Positions 52,001 to 59,798 of a DNA stretch of 64,000 bases are shown here, one piece after another. Position numbers and translations under genes: made by a program. Positions within the stretch are counted from its first letter, which is position 1; every line of letters begins with the position of its first letter. The stretch comes from Mariniphaga sp964398855 (lineage in GTDB: Bacteria > Bacteroidota > Bacteroidia > Bacteroidales > Prolixibacteraceae): contig CAYNOQ010000004.1 in the NCBI GenBank assembly GCA_964398855.1, positions 1 to 64,000 of the forward strand, read 5' to 3'. The notes beneath the pieces are model-generated. The model searched no databases and was not told the DNA's origin. It saw only the letters and a program-made list of their open reading frames with translations.

Positions 52001-52240
52001 TCACTCGGAAACTTTTGCAATTTTCATACTTGTGAAATCGATCTTCTTAACTGCACTTTCCCTTTCAAGCCGGTCGGTTGTTTGTGCGCAGTAAATGCCC
52101 CTGCTTGTCAAATGTTTGTTTCCGCTAATGTGCGTATTGGGGAATTTCCCGCCACGTTTTAGCAGCATCTGCGTTGCAAGTCCTAAAAATGCAATTGAAA
52201 TCAGTGCAATGGAAAGTAATATAACTATTAAAAAACTCAT
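52001..52240 (-). CDS. Small single-pass membrane protein, conserved in Bacteroidetes, unknown function
   Basis: 79 residues. One N-terminal helix (about 2-22) is followed by LLKRGGKFPNTHISGNKHLT and RGIYCAQTTDR, with a single Cys51. I recall this FPNTH-GNK-CAQT pattern as a recurrent small Bacteroidetes protein, but no role is established. The gene is convergent with apbE and has its own promoter inside an inverted repeat. The conserved motif block follows the helix directly, so it may sit at the membrane surface. A link to ApbE or NQR is speculative. Confidence 0.65.
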   Translation of the reverse strand: MSFLIVILLSIALISIAFLGLATQMLLKRGGKFPNTHISGNKHLTSRGIYCAQTTDRLERESAVKKIDFTSMKIAKVSE

Positions 52241-52260
52241 AACTCTTATTCAACTAAATG

Positions 52261-52279
52261 AACCACAAATTTAGTGGTT
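52261..52279 (-). promoter_or_regulatory. Promoter element within an inverted repeat
   Basis: AACCAC and GTGGTT (6-bp inverted repeat) enclose CAAATTTA (52266-52273), which on the minus strand is TAAATTTG, a -7 element 26 bases ahead of the 79-residue gene. The arrangement suggests an operator over the promoter. Confidence 0.45.
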
Positions 52280-52380
52280 TATTCTGGAAAATTTTCTGAA
52301 AGAGTACTATTTTTAACAAATCTGACACAAATTTATCCTGATTTTTGTAATTTTATGAAAATTTTCAAAAATCAATTATC

Positions 52381-52743
52381 ATGCAAAAACATATCAGCAT
52401 CGTTGCGGCTCTGCATATAGGAGTGAATGTACTGTGCATATTTTTAGGCATACTCATGTTTATCGTTTTCCATGTTTTGGGAAATTTTGTGGATGAACCG
52501 GAAGCACAATTCATTCTGCCCCTGATTGCAAAAATATTTTTAGGTTTCTTCGTCCTGATTGGCTTACCGGGCATAATTGCCGGAATAGGTTTGTTCAGGC
52601 GAAAAGAGTGGGCGCGGATTCTTGCTCTTGTGATTTCGGTCATTGCGCTGGTTAATTTTCCATTTGGAACGGCGCTTGGCGTCTATTCCATCTGGGCATT
52701 GACACAACCGGAAATAATCAAAGAATTTGGAGAGAAGATATGA
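52381..52743 (+). CDS. Small integral membrane protein, unknown function
   Basis: 120 residues with about four hydrophobic segments (near 7-35, 45-60, 58-80 and 82-105), a GxxGIIAGIGLF turn, and few charged residues. I do not recognise a characterised family. The stop codon overlaps the start of the acylphosphatase gene (ATGA), so the two are translationally coupled. The coupling implies a shared transcript, not necessarily a shared function. Confidence 0.65.
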   Translation: MQKHISIVAALHIGVNVLCIFLGILMFIVFHVLGNFVDEPEAQFILPLIAKIFLGFFVLIGLPGIIAGIGLFRRKEWARILALVISVIALVNFPFGTALGVYSIWALTQPEIIKEFGEKI

Positions 52744-53012
52744 TTCAGCATGAAATTAAAGTTACCGGCAAGGTTCAGGGAGTGGGGTTTCGCTTTTTTG
52801 CAGAACACCATGCGAAATTGCTCAATATTAAAGGGTGGGTGAAAAACACCCGCGACGGCGGAGTGCTTGCAGTGGCTCAGGGAGATTCCGAAAACATGAA
52901 ACTGTTTTTGAAAAAACTGAAAGTTGGTCCGCCACTTTCCAATGTTGACAGATTAGATGTGTTTGAAACCGATATTTTAGACAAATTCAACGATTTCGAA
53001 ATCAGGTACTGA
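52740..53012 (+). CDS. acyP: Acylphosphatase
   Basis: A 90-residue cytosolic enzyme that hydrolyses acyl phosphates such as acetyl phosphate. The catalytic Arg18 in VQGVGFRFF and Asn36 in GWVKNTRDG are intact, with the C-terminal FEIRY strand. The start codon overlaps the stop of the membrane-protein gene by four bases. Confidence 0.94.
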   Translation: MIQHEIKVTGKVQGVGFRFFAEHHAKLLNIKGWVKNTRDGGVLAVAQGDSENMKLFLKKLKVGPPLSNVDRLDVFETDILDKFNDFEIRY

Positions 53013-53104
53013 TTTATAACGAATACTAAAACTAGCATAGCAATAATCTCATAACCAGGGAATTACAAACTAAAACTATTTGTTAATACAGAACAGAAAA
53101 TTCG

Positions 53105-54541
53105 ATGAAAAATTACCACCTCACGCCATCCCAATTTCGGGAAGAAGGCAAAAAAGTAATCGACTGGATAGCCGATTATTACGAAAATATTGAGAAATAT
53201 CCGGTTCTTTCTCAGGTTAAGCCCGGACAAATATTGTCGCAACTTCCGCAAAACGCACCCGGAAGAGGGGAATCCGTGGAGTCTGTGATGAGTGACCTTG
53301 ATAAAATCATTATGCCGGGAATCACCCATTGGCAATCGCCTTCATTTTTCGGCTATTTCCCGAGCAACACGTCATTTCCGTCAATTTTAGGCGATCTCAT
53401 TTCATCCGGATTAGGAGTTCAGGGGATGATCTGGGCAACAAGTCCGGCAGCCACGGAACTGGAAACCCGGATGCTCGACTGGTTAGCAGAGATGTTGGGC
53501 ATGCCCGAAAAATTCAAATCCACTTCCACCGGTGGCGGCGTCATTCAGGATACCGCTTCCACTTCGGCTCTGACGGCGGTTATTGCAGCGCGCGAGCGCA
53601 CCACAAAATTTGAATCGAACAAAACCGGCGTCAGACAAAAGCTGGTTGCTTACGTCTCGTCACAAACCCATTCATCCCTTGAGAAAGCAATTAAAATAGC
53701 CGGTATCGGCAGCGAAAATCTCAGGATAATTGGTACAGACCAACAGTTTGCCATGCGCCCCGAATTGCTGGAAAAGCAAATTCAAAAAGACAAAGCAAAC
53801 GGGCTGACACCTTTTTTCGTCTGTGTAACAATCGGTTCCACATCATCAAATGCGGTTGACCCGATCCGGGAAATCGGAAAAATTTGCAAAAAGGAAAATT
53901 GCTGGATGCATGTTGATGCGGCAATGTCGGGAACAGCAATGCTCTGCCCCGAATTCAGGCATTGGAGTGAAGGCGTGGAGCTTGCCGACAGCTACACTTT
54001 CAATCCGCATAAATGGATGTTCACCAATTTCGATTGTGATGTTTTTTGGGTTGCAAATCGTGCCGAACTAACCAACACTTTTTCCATCATGCCCGAATAT
54101 CTGCGCAACAAGGCAACCGAATCCGGCGAAGTGTTCGATTACCGCGACTGGCATATTCAGCTTGGAAGAAGATTTCGCTCGCTGAAACTATGGTTTGTAA
54201 TCCGGCATTACGGAGTGGAAGGTTTGCGGTTTCACATCAGAAAACATGTTCAAATGGCACAGCAATTTGCCATTTGGGTGAAGGAATCCAAAAACTTTGA
54301 ACTGCTATTGGAGCCGCCTTTTAATTTAGTTTGCTTCAGACTAAAAGCTGATGATGAGGCAAATATGAAGCTGATGAATTCGATAAATGAAACGGGCAAA
54401 GCTTTTTTCACCCACACAAAATTAAACGATCGGGTTGTTTTGCGGATGAGTATCGGACAAACGCACACGGAAGAAAAACATGTGAGCGAAATGTGGAATT
54501 TGCTTCAAAAATATGCTGCTGAATTAATTGGTTCGGAATAA
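53105..54541 (+). CDS. Aromatic-L-amino-acid decarboxylase-like PLP enzyme (group II)
   Basis: A 478-residue fold-type I PLP decarboxylase. It closely follows animal DOPA/tryptophan decarboxylase over its whole length: GITHWQSPSFFGYFP near 72-86, H189 in QTHSSLEKA (stacks on PLP), Asp271 in MHVDAAMSG, and Lys303 in NPHKWMFTNFDCD forming the Schiff base. LGRRFRSLKLWFVIRHYGVE is also shared. It probably produces trace amines such as tryptamine, phenylethylamine or tyramine; the substrate cannot be fixed. It is transcribed after acyP with a 92-base spacer. It differs from bacterial TyrDC of enterococci. Confidence 0.87.
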   Translation: MKNYHLTPSQFREEGKKVIDWIADYYENIEKYPVLSQVKPGQILSQLPQNAPGRGESVESVMSDLDKIIMPGITHWQSPSFFGYFPSNTSFPSILGDLISSGLGVQGMIWATSPAATELETRMLDWLAEMLGMPEKFKSTSTGGGVIQDTASTSALTAVIAARERTTKFESNKTGVRQKLVAYVSSQTHSSLEKAIKIAGIGSENLRIIGTDQQFAMRPELLEKQIQKDKANGLTPFFVCVTIGSTSSNAVDPIREIGKICKKENCWMHVDAAMSGTAMLCPEFRHWSEGVELADSYTFNPHKWMFTNFDCDVFWVANRAELTNTFSIMPEYLRNKATESGEVFDYRDWHIQLGRRFRSLKLWFVIRHYGVEGLRFHIRKHVQMAQQFAIWVKESKNFELLLEPPFNLVCFRLKADDEANMKLMNSINETGKAFFTHTKLNDRVVLRMSIGQTHTEEKHVSEMWNLLQKYAAELIGSE

Positions 54542-54568
54542 AAATTCTCTTTTCCCCCAATTATTTGT

Positions 54569-54576
54569 ATTTTTGA
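54569..54576 (+). promoter_or_regulatory. Promoter -7 element of the gene at 54602
   Basis: TATTTTTG, 25 bases ahead of the GTG start. Confidence 0.5.
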
Positions 54577-54601
54577 GAGAATCAAAAGGAAAAGGATTGC
54601 C

Positions 54602-55138
54602 GTGAAAAGATTTTTATTCATATTTCTGCTCAATTCATCATTAGCAGGTTTTGCTCAGGAAATGCTGATGCCGGCAATGCCTGAGCAGGATTCATCCATT
54701 ATTGCCACCGAACGGATGCTGATGTACAATCAGCTGCTGATGGGAACAGTTCCTTCCGGAGAGTGGATGCAGCCTTTGCCGCTGATCAAAATGAATTTTG
54801 CCGAAGAAGCATTAAAATTCAGAAGTTTCAGCTTTTTTGAAAATTATGCAGACATGCGGACGTTCGAAAGATTAAATTTCGGAATGCCCGGCGCCTTGTC
54901 TCATCCGCTTTTGCTGAATACCAATATACTAAGCGGTTCTGAATACCGGATTAACAACCGTTTCATGCTTGGTGGCTACAGTTTTGAAGGGCGTTCGCCC
55001 TTCACTGCACCATTTCCAAATCAGGGACTGAATAATTACGATGTGCGCGGCTCTACCCTGTTTATGAAATACAATGTTTCCAAAAACTTCAAAATTGAAA
55101 CCCGGGTGAACGTTATTCAAGGTCCCGGGTATCCATAA
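54602..55138 (+). CDS. Exported protein of unknown function
   Basis: 178 residues starting at GTG. A Sec signal peptide (about 1-17, FLFIFLLNSSLAGFAQ) with no lipobox predicts a periplasmic or outer-membrane protein. The mature part is Met-rich near the N terminus (MLMPAMPEQ, RMLMYNQLLMG) and later has alternating aromatic strands (MLGGYSFEGRSPF, TLFMKYNVSKNFKIETRVNV) that could form part of a beta barrel. I recognise no family. It ends 29 bases before the helicase gene and may share its transcript. Confidence 0.6.
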   Translation: MKRFLFIFLLNSSLAGFAQEMLMPAMPEQDSSIIATERMLMYNQLLMGTVPSGEWMQPLPLIKMNFAEEALKFRSFSFFENYADMRTFERLNFGMPGALSHPLLLNTNILSGSEYRINNRFMLGGYSFEGRSPFTAPFPNQGLNNYDVRGSTLFMKYNVSKNFKIETRVNVIQGPGYP

Positions 55139-55167
55139 TCTGAAATCTCAAACTTACCATCCATTTT

Positions 55168-58100
55168 ATGCTAACAGTTTACAAAGCATCTGCCGGCTCG
55201 GGAAAAACTTTTCAACTTGTGGCCGAATATTTAAAGCTGCTCATTGAAAATCAGCAGAGTTACAGAAATATTCTGGCGGTTACCTTCACAAACAAAGCCA
55301 CCAACGAAATGAAAAGTCGTATTCTCGAACAGCTCTATCAGCTATCAACCGGCAGGGAGTCAGCATATTTGGAGATTTTGTCCGAAGCCACAAAGTTCAA
55401 TGAAGAACAGATTAGAAAAAAAGCAAAACAGGCGCTGAAAAATATTCTGCACGACTATCAACGGTTTTCAATCAGCACAATCGACTCCTTCACCCAACGA
55501 GTGATTAAGGCTTTTAACCGCGAAATGGGCATTTCGCCAAATTTCATGTTAGAATTGGACAGTGAAATGATTTTGACGGAAGCAGTTGACCGGCTCCTGG
55601 AAAAAATCAGCGACGACAAAAAACTGCGCAGCTGGTTAGTAAAATTCAGTGAAGAAAAAATCAGGGACGGCAGCAGTATGCGGATTGAACAGAATATTAA
55701 AAAGCTTGGTAACGAGCTTTTCAAGGAGAAATTTCAACTTTTTTTCCCGGATGAAGAACCGAAAAAAAATCCCTACAGCCGTGATAATTTAGAGAAATTC
55801 GTGAATGAGTTGATGGCATCAGGAGCCAGATTAAAAAACAACATCCGAAGAAATGCAGACGACTGCATGGTTGCCATTCGCCAAAATGGCTTTTCCGTTG
55901 AAGATTTTTCCTATAAATCTACCGGAGTGGCAGGGTATATAGAAAAAATTGCAAACGGGAATATTATCACTCCCTCAACCAGAGTATTGAAAGCATTGGA
56001 ATCTTCCGAAGTCTGGGTGTCAAAATCTCACCCGCAGAGAGATGCTATTCAAATACTTGCAGAAAATATTTTACAGCCAAAACTGCAGCAAATTACTGAT
56101 TTGATAAAGGAGTATTCTTCCGTGGCGGTGGTATTGAAACATATCCGGATTTTAGGAATTTTAACCGACCTGAAAGAAGAAATCAGGCTGCATCTGAAGG
56201 ATAAAGAGATGCTTCAGCTGGCAGACTCCAACCTGCTGCTGAGTAAAATTATCGGCAACAGCGAATCGCCGTTTGTTTATGAAAAAATTGGTGTTCGCTA
56301 CAATTATTATATGTTGGATGAGTTTCAGGACACTTCTTCGCTGCAATGGCAGAATTTCAGACCACTGATTCTGAATGCGCTGTCGGAAGGCTATCCTGCA
56401 CTGCTTGTCGGCGATGTGAAACAGGCGATTTACAGATGGCGCAACAGCGACTGGAATATACTGGCAACCCAGGTGCAAAGCGATTTTCCCAATTTTCAGC
56501 CCAAAGAAATTTCTTTGGAAAAAAACTGGCGGAGCCGTTTGAAGATTATTGATTTCAACAATCATGTTTTTGGCGGTGTGCTGCAATCGTTTGAAAAGAG
56601 GCTAATCAATGAGTTAGGAGAAGAGCGTTTCGTGCAGAAGTTTCGCTCTGTATATCAGGACTATATTCAGAAACCCGGCAACCCTTCTGCAAAATCCGGA
56701 GGATATGCCGAAATTCAATTTTTCCCGAAAGAAAATTTCGAAGAAAATTCCATAAACCTGCTCGTTGAGCAGGTGAAAACGTTGCAGGATAAAGGACTTA
56801 AAGCATCAGACATTGTGATACTTCTTCGAAAAAACAGTGAAGGCGCTGCAATAATCAACACATTTCTCGAAGCTTCGCGCAAAGAAGAAAATGCAGGCTA
56901 CAACTTATCCGTACTTTCCGGCGAATCGCTGTTCCTGTATGCTTCTCAGGGAGTTAACTTAGTGATGTTAGTTATTGAACTGTTAGTTGATCCGGAGAAT
57001 ATTCTTTCCAAAACTGCCTTTGTGCATCTTTGGCACTCCTGGCTGAAACCGGCTTTGAAAAAGGAGCGCAAACCTGCAAAAAACGGACAGGAATCGGTAA
57101 ATATTCTTCAGTTTATTCCGAAAAAAGATGAAAATGCTTATGACGAAAGCAATTTTCAAAAAAATGATTTTGAAACAGAACCGTTTGAAAAGTTAGCACA
57201 AATCAGGCAAAGGGTTTTGCTGTCGTCTCTCGATGAAATCGTGATGGAAATCTGTTCCGTTTTCAATCTTTTCAGGTTAGAAACCGAACTGCCCTTTTTA
57301 CAGACTTTAATCGACACCGCAGCAGAACTAAAAATCGGACTTTCCAATGACCTTTCCAACATGCTGCACTGGTGGAATGAGAAGGGTTTTAGAACTTCCG
57401 TGAGTGCAAATGACGAAGTGGATTCCGTGCGACTGATGACTATTCACAAAGCCAAAGGGCTTGAATTTGAAGCTGTTCTGATTCCTTTATTCAATTGGAA
57501 TGTATCGTGGAGCGGCAATCAGCAGCCGCTGTTATGGTGCAGCACAGACGAAAAGCCGATGAACCGGCTTCCGCTGCTGCCCGTTGAAGCGTCAAACGAA
57601 GTGAAAGAGACCATTTTCAAAGACGATTTTCTGGAAGAAAAACTGAGCAGCTATATAGATACGCTCAACCTTGTTTATGTTGCTTTCACCCGCGCAAAAT
57701 CGGTCTTGTTAGTGAACAGTATCATAAAAGAGGAGAAAAGTACCGGTTTTTCAACCATCAACACCCTGCTTTATGATGCTTTGAAAAGTCATGTCCCGAA
57801 GAAAATGCTGACTTTTGAAGACAATAGCAAAAATGAAGTTTTTTCCTACGGCGAAATGCCATTGTTCAAAAAATCCGGTAATTCATCAGACACAATCTGG
57901 ATTGAAAAATACCATTTCAGCGCTCCCGGCGAAAGAATCCGGCTGCGCATCAACAGTGAGGATTTTCTGGAAGACGCCGGGCACAACCGTTCCGTAAAAA
58001 ACAGCGGCAAGCTCATTCACGAAATTTTAGCCGGCGTAAAAACATCAGACGACCTGCTTCCCACATGCAGCAAAGCGCTAAAAGAGGGAAAAATCACGAA

Positions 58101-58419
58101 AACCGAATATGAACTCATTGTGGAAAAAATGAGAAAAGCAATGGAGAATCCGGTGATTAAGCATTGGCTCAGCGGTAATATGCAGGTTATGAATGAGCGA
58201 AATTTAATTACAAAAACCAAAATCATCCGCCCGGACAGAATCATGTTTTCCGGCAAAAATGCCGTTGTGGTTGATTACAAATGGGGAGAAAAAATGCCTG
58301 AAAAATATCATAAACAAGTTGGTGAATACATGAAAGCACTTATGGAATGTGGATTTGAAAAAGCAGAAGGATATATCTGGTATCTCAATCAGGACGAACT
58401 GGAGGAGGTTGTGGTTTGA
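55168..58419 (+). CDS. UvrD/AddA-like helicase-nuclease
   Basis: A 1083-residue SF1 helicase with a C-terminal RecB-type nuclease. The Walker A is KASAGSGKTF (6-15), motif II is DEFQDTSS, motif III is VGDVKQAIYRWR, and motif VI follows TIHKAKGLEF as LVYVAFTRAKS. The nuclease motif near the C terminus is RPDRI...VVDYKWG, a PD-(D/E)xK core. It is the AddA/RecB side of a double-strand break repair or recombination complex; the partner AddB is not in the window. The length is shorter than E. coli RecB but usual for Bacteroidetes. Confidence 0.9.
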   Translation: MLTVYKASAGSGKTFQLVAEYLKLLIENQQSYRNILAVTFTNKATNEMKSRILEQLYQLSTGRESAYLEILSEATKFNEEQIRKKAKQALKNILHDYQRFSISTIDSFTQRVIKAFNREMGISPNFMLELDSEMILTEAVDRLLEKISDDKKLRSWLVKFSEEKIRDGSSMRIEQNIKKLGNELFKEKFQLFFPDEEPKKNPYSRDNLEKFVNELMASGARLKNNIRRNADDCMVAIRQNGFSVEDFSYKSTGVAGYIEKIANGNIITPSTRVLKALESSEVWVSKSHPQRDAIQILAENILQPKLQQITDLIKEYSSVAVVLKHIRILGILTDLKEEIRLHLKDKEMLQLADSNLLLSKIIGNSESPFVYEKIGVRYNYYMLDEFQDTSSLQWQNFRPLILNALSEGYPALLVGDVKQAIYRWRNSDWNILATQVQSDFPNFQPKEISLEKNWRSRLKIIDFNNHVFGGVLQSFEKRLINELGEERFVQKFRSVYQDYIQKPGNPSAKSGGYAEIQFFPKENFEENSINLLVEQVKTLQDKGLKASDIVILLRKNSEGAAIINTFLEASRKEENAGYNLSVLSGESLFLYASQGVNLVMLVIELLVDPENILSKTAFVHLWHSWLKPALKKERKPAKNGQESVNILQFIPKKDENAYDESNFQKNDFETEPFEKLAQIRQRVLLSSLDEIVMEICSVFNLFRLETELPFLQTLIDTAAELKIGLSNDLSNMLHWWNEKGFRTSVSANDEVDSVRLMTIHKAKGLEFEAVLIPLFNWNVSWSGNQQPLLWCSTDEKPMNRLPLLPVEASNEVKETIFKDDFLEEKLSSYIDTLNLVYVAFTRAKSVLLVNSIIKEEKSTGFSTINTLLYDALKSHVPKKMLTFEDNSKNEVFSYGEMPLFKKSGNSSDTIWIEKYHFSAPGERIRLRINSEDFLEDAGHNRSVKNSGKLIHEILAGVKTSDDLLPTCSKALKEGKITKTEYELIVEKMRKAMENPVIKHWLSGNMQVMNERNLITKTKIIRPDRIMFSGKNAVVVDYKWGEKMPEKYHKQVGEYMKALMECGFEKAEGYIWYLNQDELEEVVV

Positions 58420-58453
58420 AACAAAACGCTGTTTCAGGCTCAATTTAATTTTT

Positions 58454-58461
58454 TAATTTTG
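58454..58461 (+). promoter_or_regulatory. Promoter -7 element of the DUF4293 gene
   Basis: TAATTTTG, 16 bases ahead of the ATG at 58478. Confidence 0.45.
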
Positions 58462-58477
58462 CCAAAAATTGATAATT

Positions 58478-58921
58478 ATGATTCAAAGAATTCAGACACT
58501 CTATATCCTGTTGGCGGCAATACTCACCGCATTGTTGCTGAAACTGAATTTTGCCGAACTGACTGTCAGCGGAGAATTTTACATTTTTAATGCAAAAGGA
58601 ATCATTAGCGGTGAGCAAACCCTGTTCAGCGGGCTGCCGCTGTTTTTGTTCTCCTGGCTAATCAGTCTGCTTCATTTAGGAGCAATCTTCCTGTACAAAA
58701 GGCGGATTCTGCAAATGAGGATTCTTGTATTCACGATAATTCTTCTGTTGGGGCTGTTTGGCGTGATGCTGTACTTTTTGTATGCTTCTTTCAGCGGGGC
58801 GGAAGTTGCTTTCAAAATTCCGATGACTTTCCCGGTTATTGCCATTATTCTCGACTATCTTGCCATTCGCGCCATCGGCAAAGATGAAGCGCTGATAAGA
58901 AGTTTGAACCGAATACGATAA
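58478..58921 (+). CDS. DUF4293 family membrane protein
   Basis: 147 residues with four hydrophobic helices (near 5-22, 48-68, 80-105 and 112-130). The N terminus MIQRIQTLYILLAAILTALL and the C-terminal DYLAIRAIGKDEALIRSLNR match the Bacteroidetes DUF4293 family, whose function is unknown. I start at ATG 58478; a TTG three codons upstream is less likely. In other genomes it often neighbours rho or helicase genes; here it follows the AddA-like gene. Confidence 0.82.
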   Translation: MIQRIQTLYILLAAILTALLLKLNFAELTVSGEFYIFNAKGIISGEQTLFSGLPLFLFSWLISLLHLGAIFLYKRRILQMRILVFTIILLLGLFGVMLYFLYASFSGAEVAFKIPMTFPVIAIILDYLAIRAIGKDEALIRSLNRIR

Positions 58922-59007
58922 TTTTCTCCGATGAAACCGCTGATTATGTTTTATAAACGGGAAAAGCTGTTTGGCTGTTTCATTTCAAGAAACTCAATTA
59001 GCTGGTT

Positions 59008-59748
59008 ATGAAAGCAATGATTTTTGCCGCAGGCTTGGGTTCGCGTCTAAAAGATGAAACCCTTCATCAACCCAAAGCGTTGGTGAAAATTGGCGAGAAA
59101 CCGCTGCTGCAACTCGCTATCGAAAAACTGAAAAGCGAAGGCGTAACAGAAATTGTTGTGAATGCACACCATTTTTCCGACCAGATTATCGGTTTTTTAG
59201 CCCACAAAGATTTCGGAATTCCCATTAAAATTTCAGATGAAACCGATAAACTGCTCAACACGGGCGGCGGCTTAAAAAAAGCGGCTCCGCTGCTCGCCGG
59301 CAATGAACCCGTGCTCATTTACAATGTGGACATTCTCTCAGATTTGAATCTCTGGGAACTGATGCAGATTCATAACCGCTCGGGCGCTCTGGCAACGGTT
59401 GTGGTTCGCAAAAGGGAAACAGCGCGCTATTTTCTGTTCAACAACAACCGGAGGCTCATCGGCTGGATTAACAAAAAAAAGGGCGAAACAAAGCTTTCTG
59501 CTTATGATGAAACAGGCGAAGTCATTGAAAGAGCATTCAGCGGAATTCATATCGTCAGTCCCGAAGTTTTCAATCTGATGCCCCCGGACGACTGTTTCTC
59601 CATCATCGACTTATACATTAACCTGGCTGCTAAGCACCTGATTGTCGGGCATTTTGATGATTCAGGATGGTGGATGGATGTTGGCAAACCTGAAGAACTG
59701 GCTGCTGCAAGAGATTATTTTAAAGGAGAAGCCGGAAAATCCTTTTAA
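59008..59748 (+). CDS. Sugar-1-phosphate nucleotidyltransferase (MurU/HddC-like)
   Basis: A 246-residue cytosolic NTP transferase. The nucleotide-binding motif AAGLGSRLKDETLHQPKAL is at about 8-26, with Mg-binding Asp in YNVDILSD near 100-107. Length and sequence fit the group of MurU (MurNAc-1-P uridylyltransferase) and mannose-1-P guanylyltransferase. Members often sit next to a sugar kinase of the aminoglycoside phosphotransferase type; here no such partner is seen. The exact sugar is not assigned. It precedes the GH127 gene by 50 bases, which has its own -7 element. Confidence 0.85.
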   Translation: MKAMIFAAGLGSRLKDETLHQPKALVKIGEKPLLQLAIEKLKSEGVTEIVVNAHHFSDQIIGFLAHKDFGIPIKISDETDKLLNTGGGLKKAAPLLAGNEPVLIYNVDILSDLNLWELMQIHNRSGALATVVVRKRETARYFLFNNNRRLIGWINKKKGETKLSAYDETGEVIERAFSGIHIVSPEVFNLMPPDDCFSIIDLYINLAAKHLIVGHFDDSGWWMDVGKPEELAAARDYFKGEAGKSF

Positions 59749-59765
59749 GTACCAATCAAATTCCT

Positions 59766-59773
59766 TAAATTTG
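59766..59773 (+). promoter_or_regulatory. Promoter -7 element of the GH127 gene
   Basis: TAAATTTG, 25 bases ahead of the ATG at 59799. Confidence 0.5.
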
Positions 59774-59798
59774 ATACAAAAATCAAAACCTGAGGATT

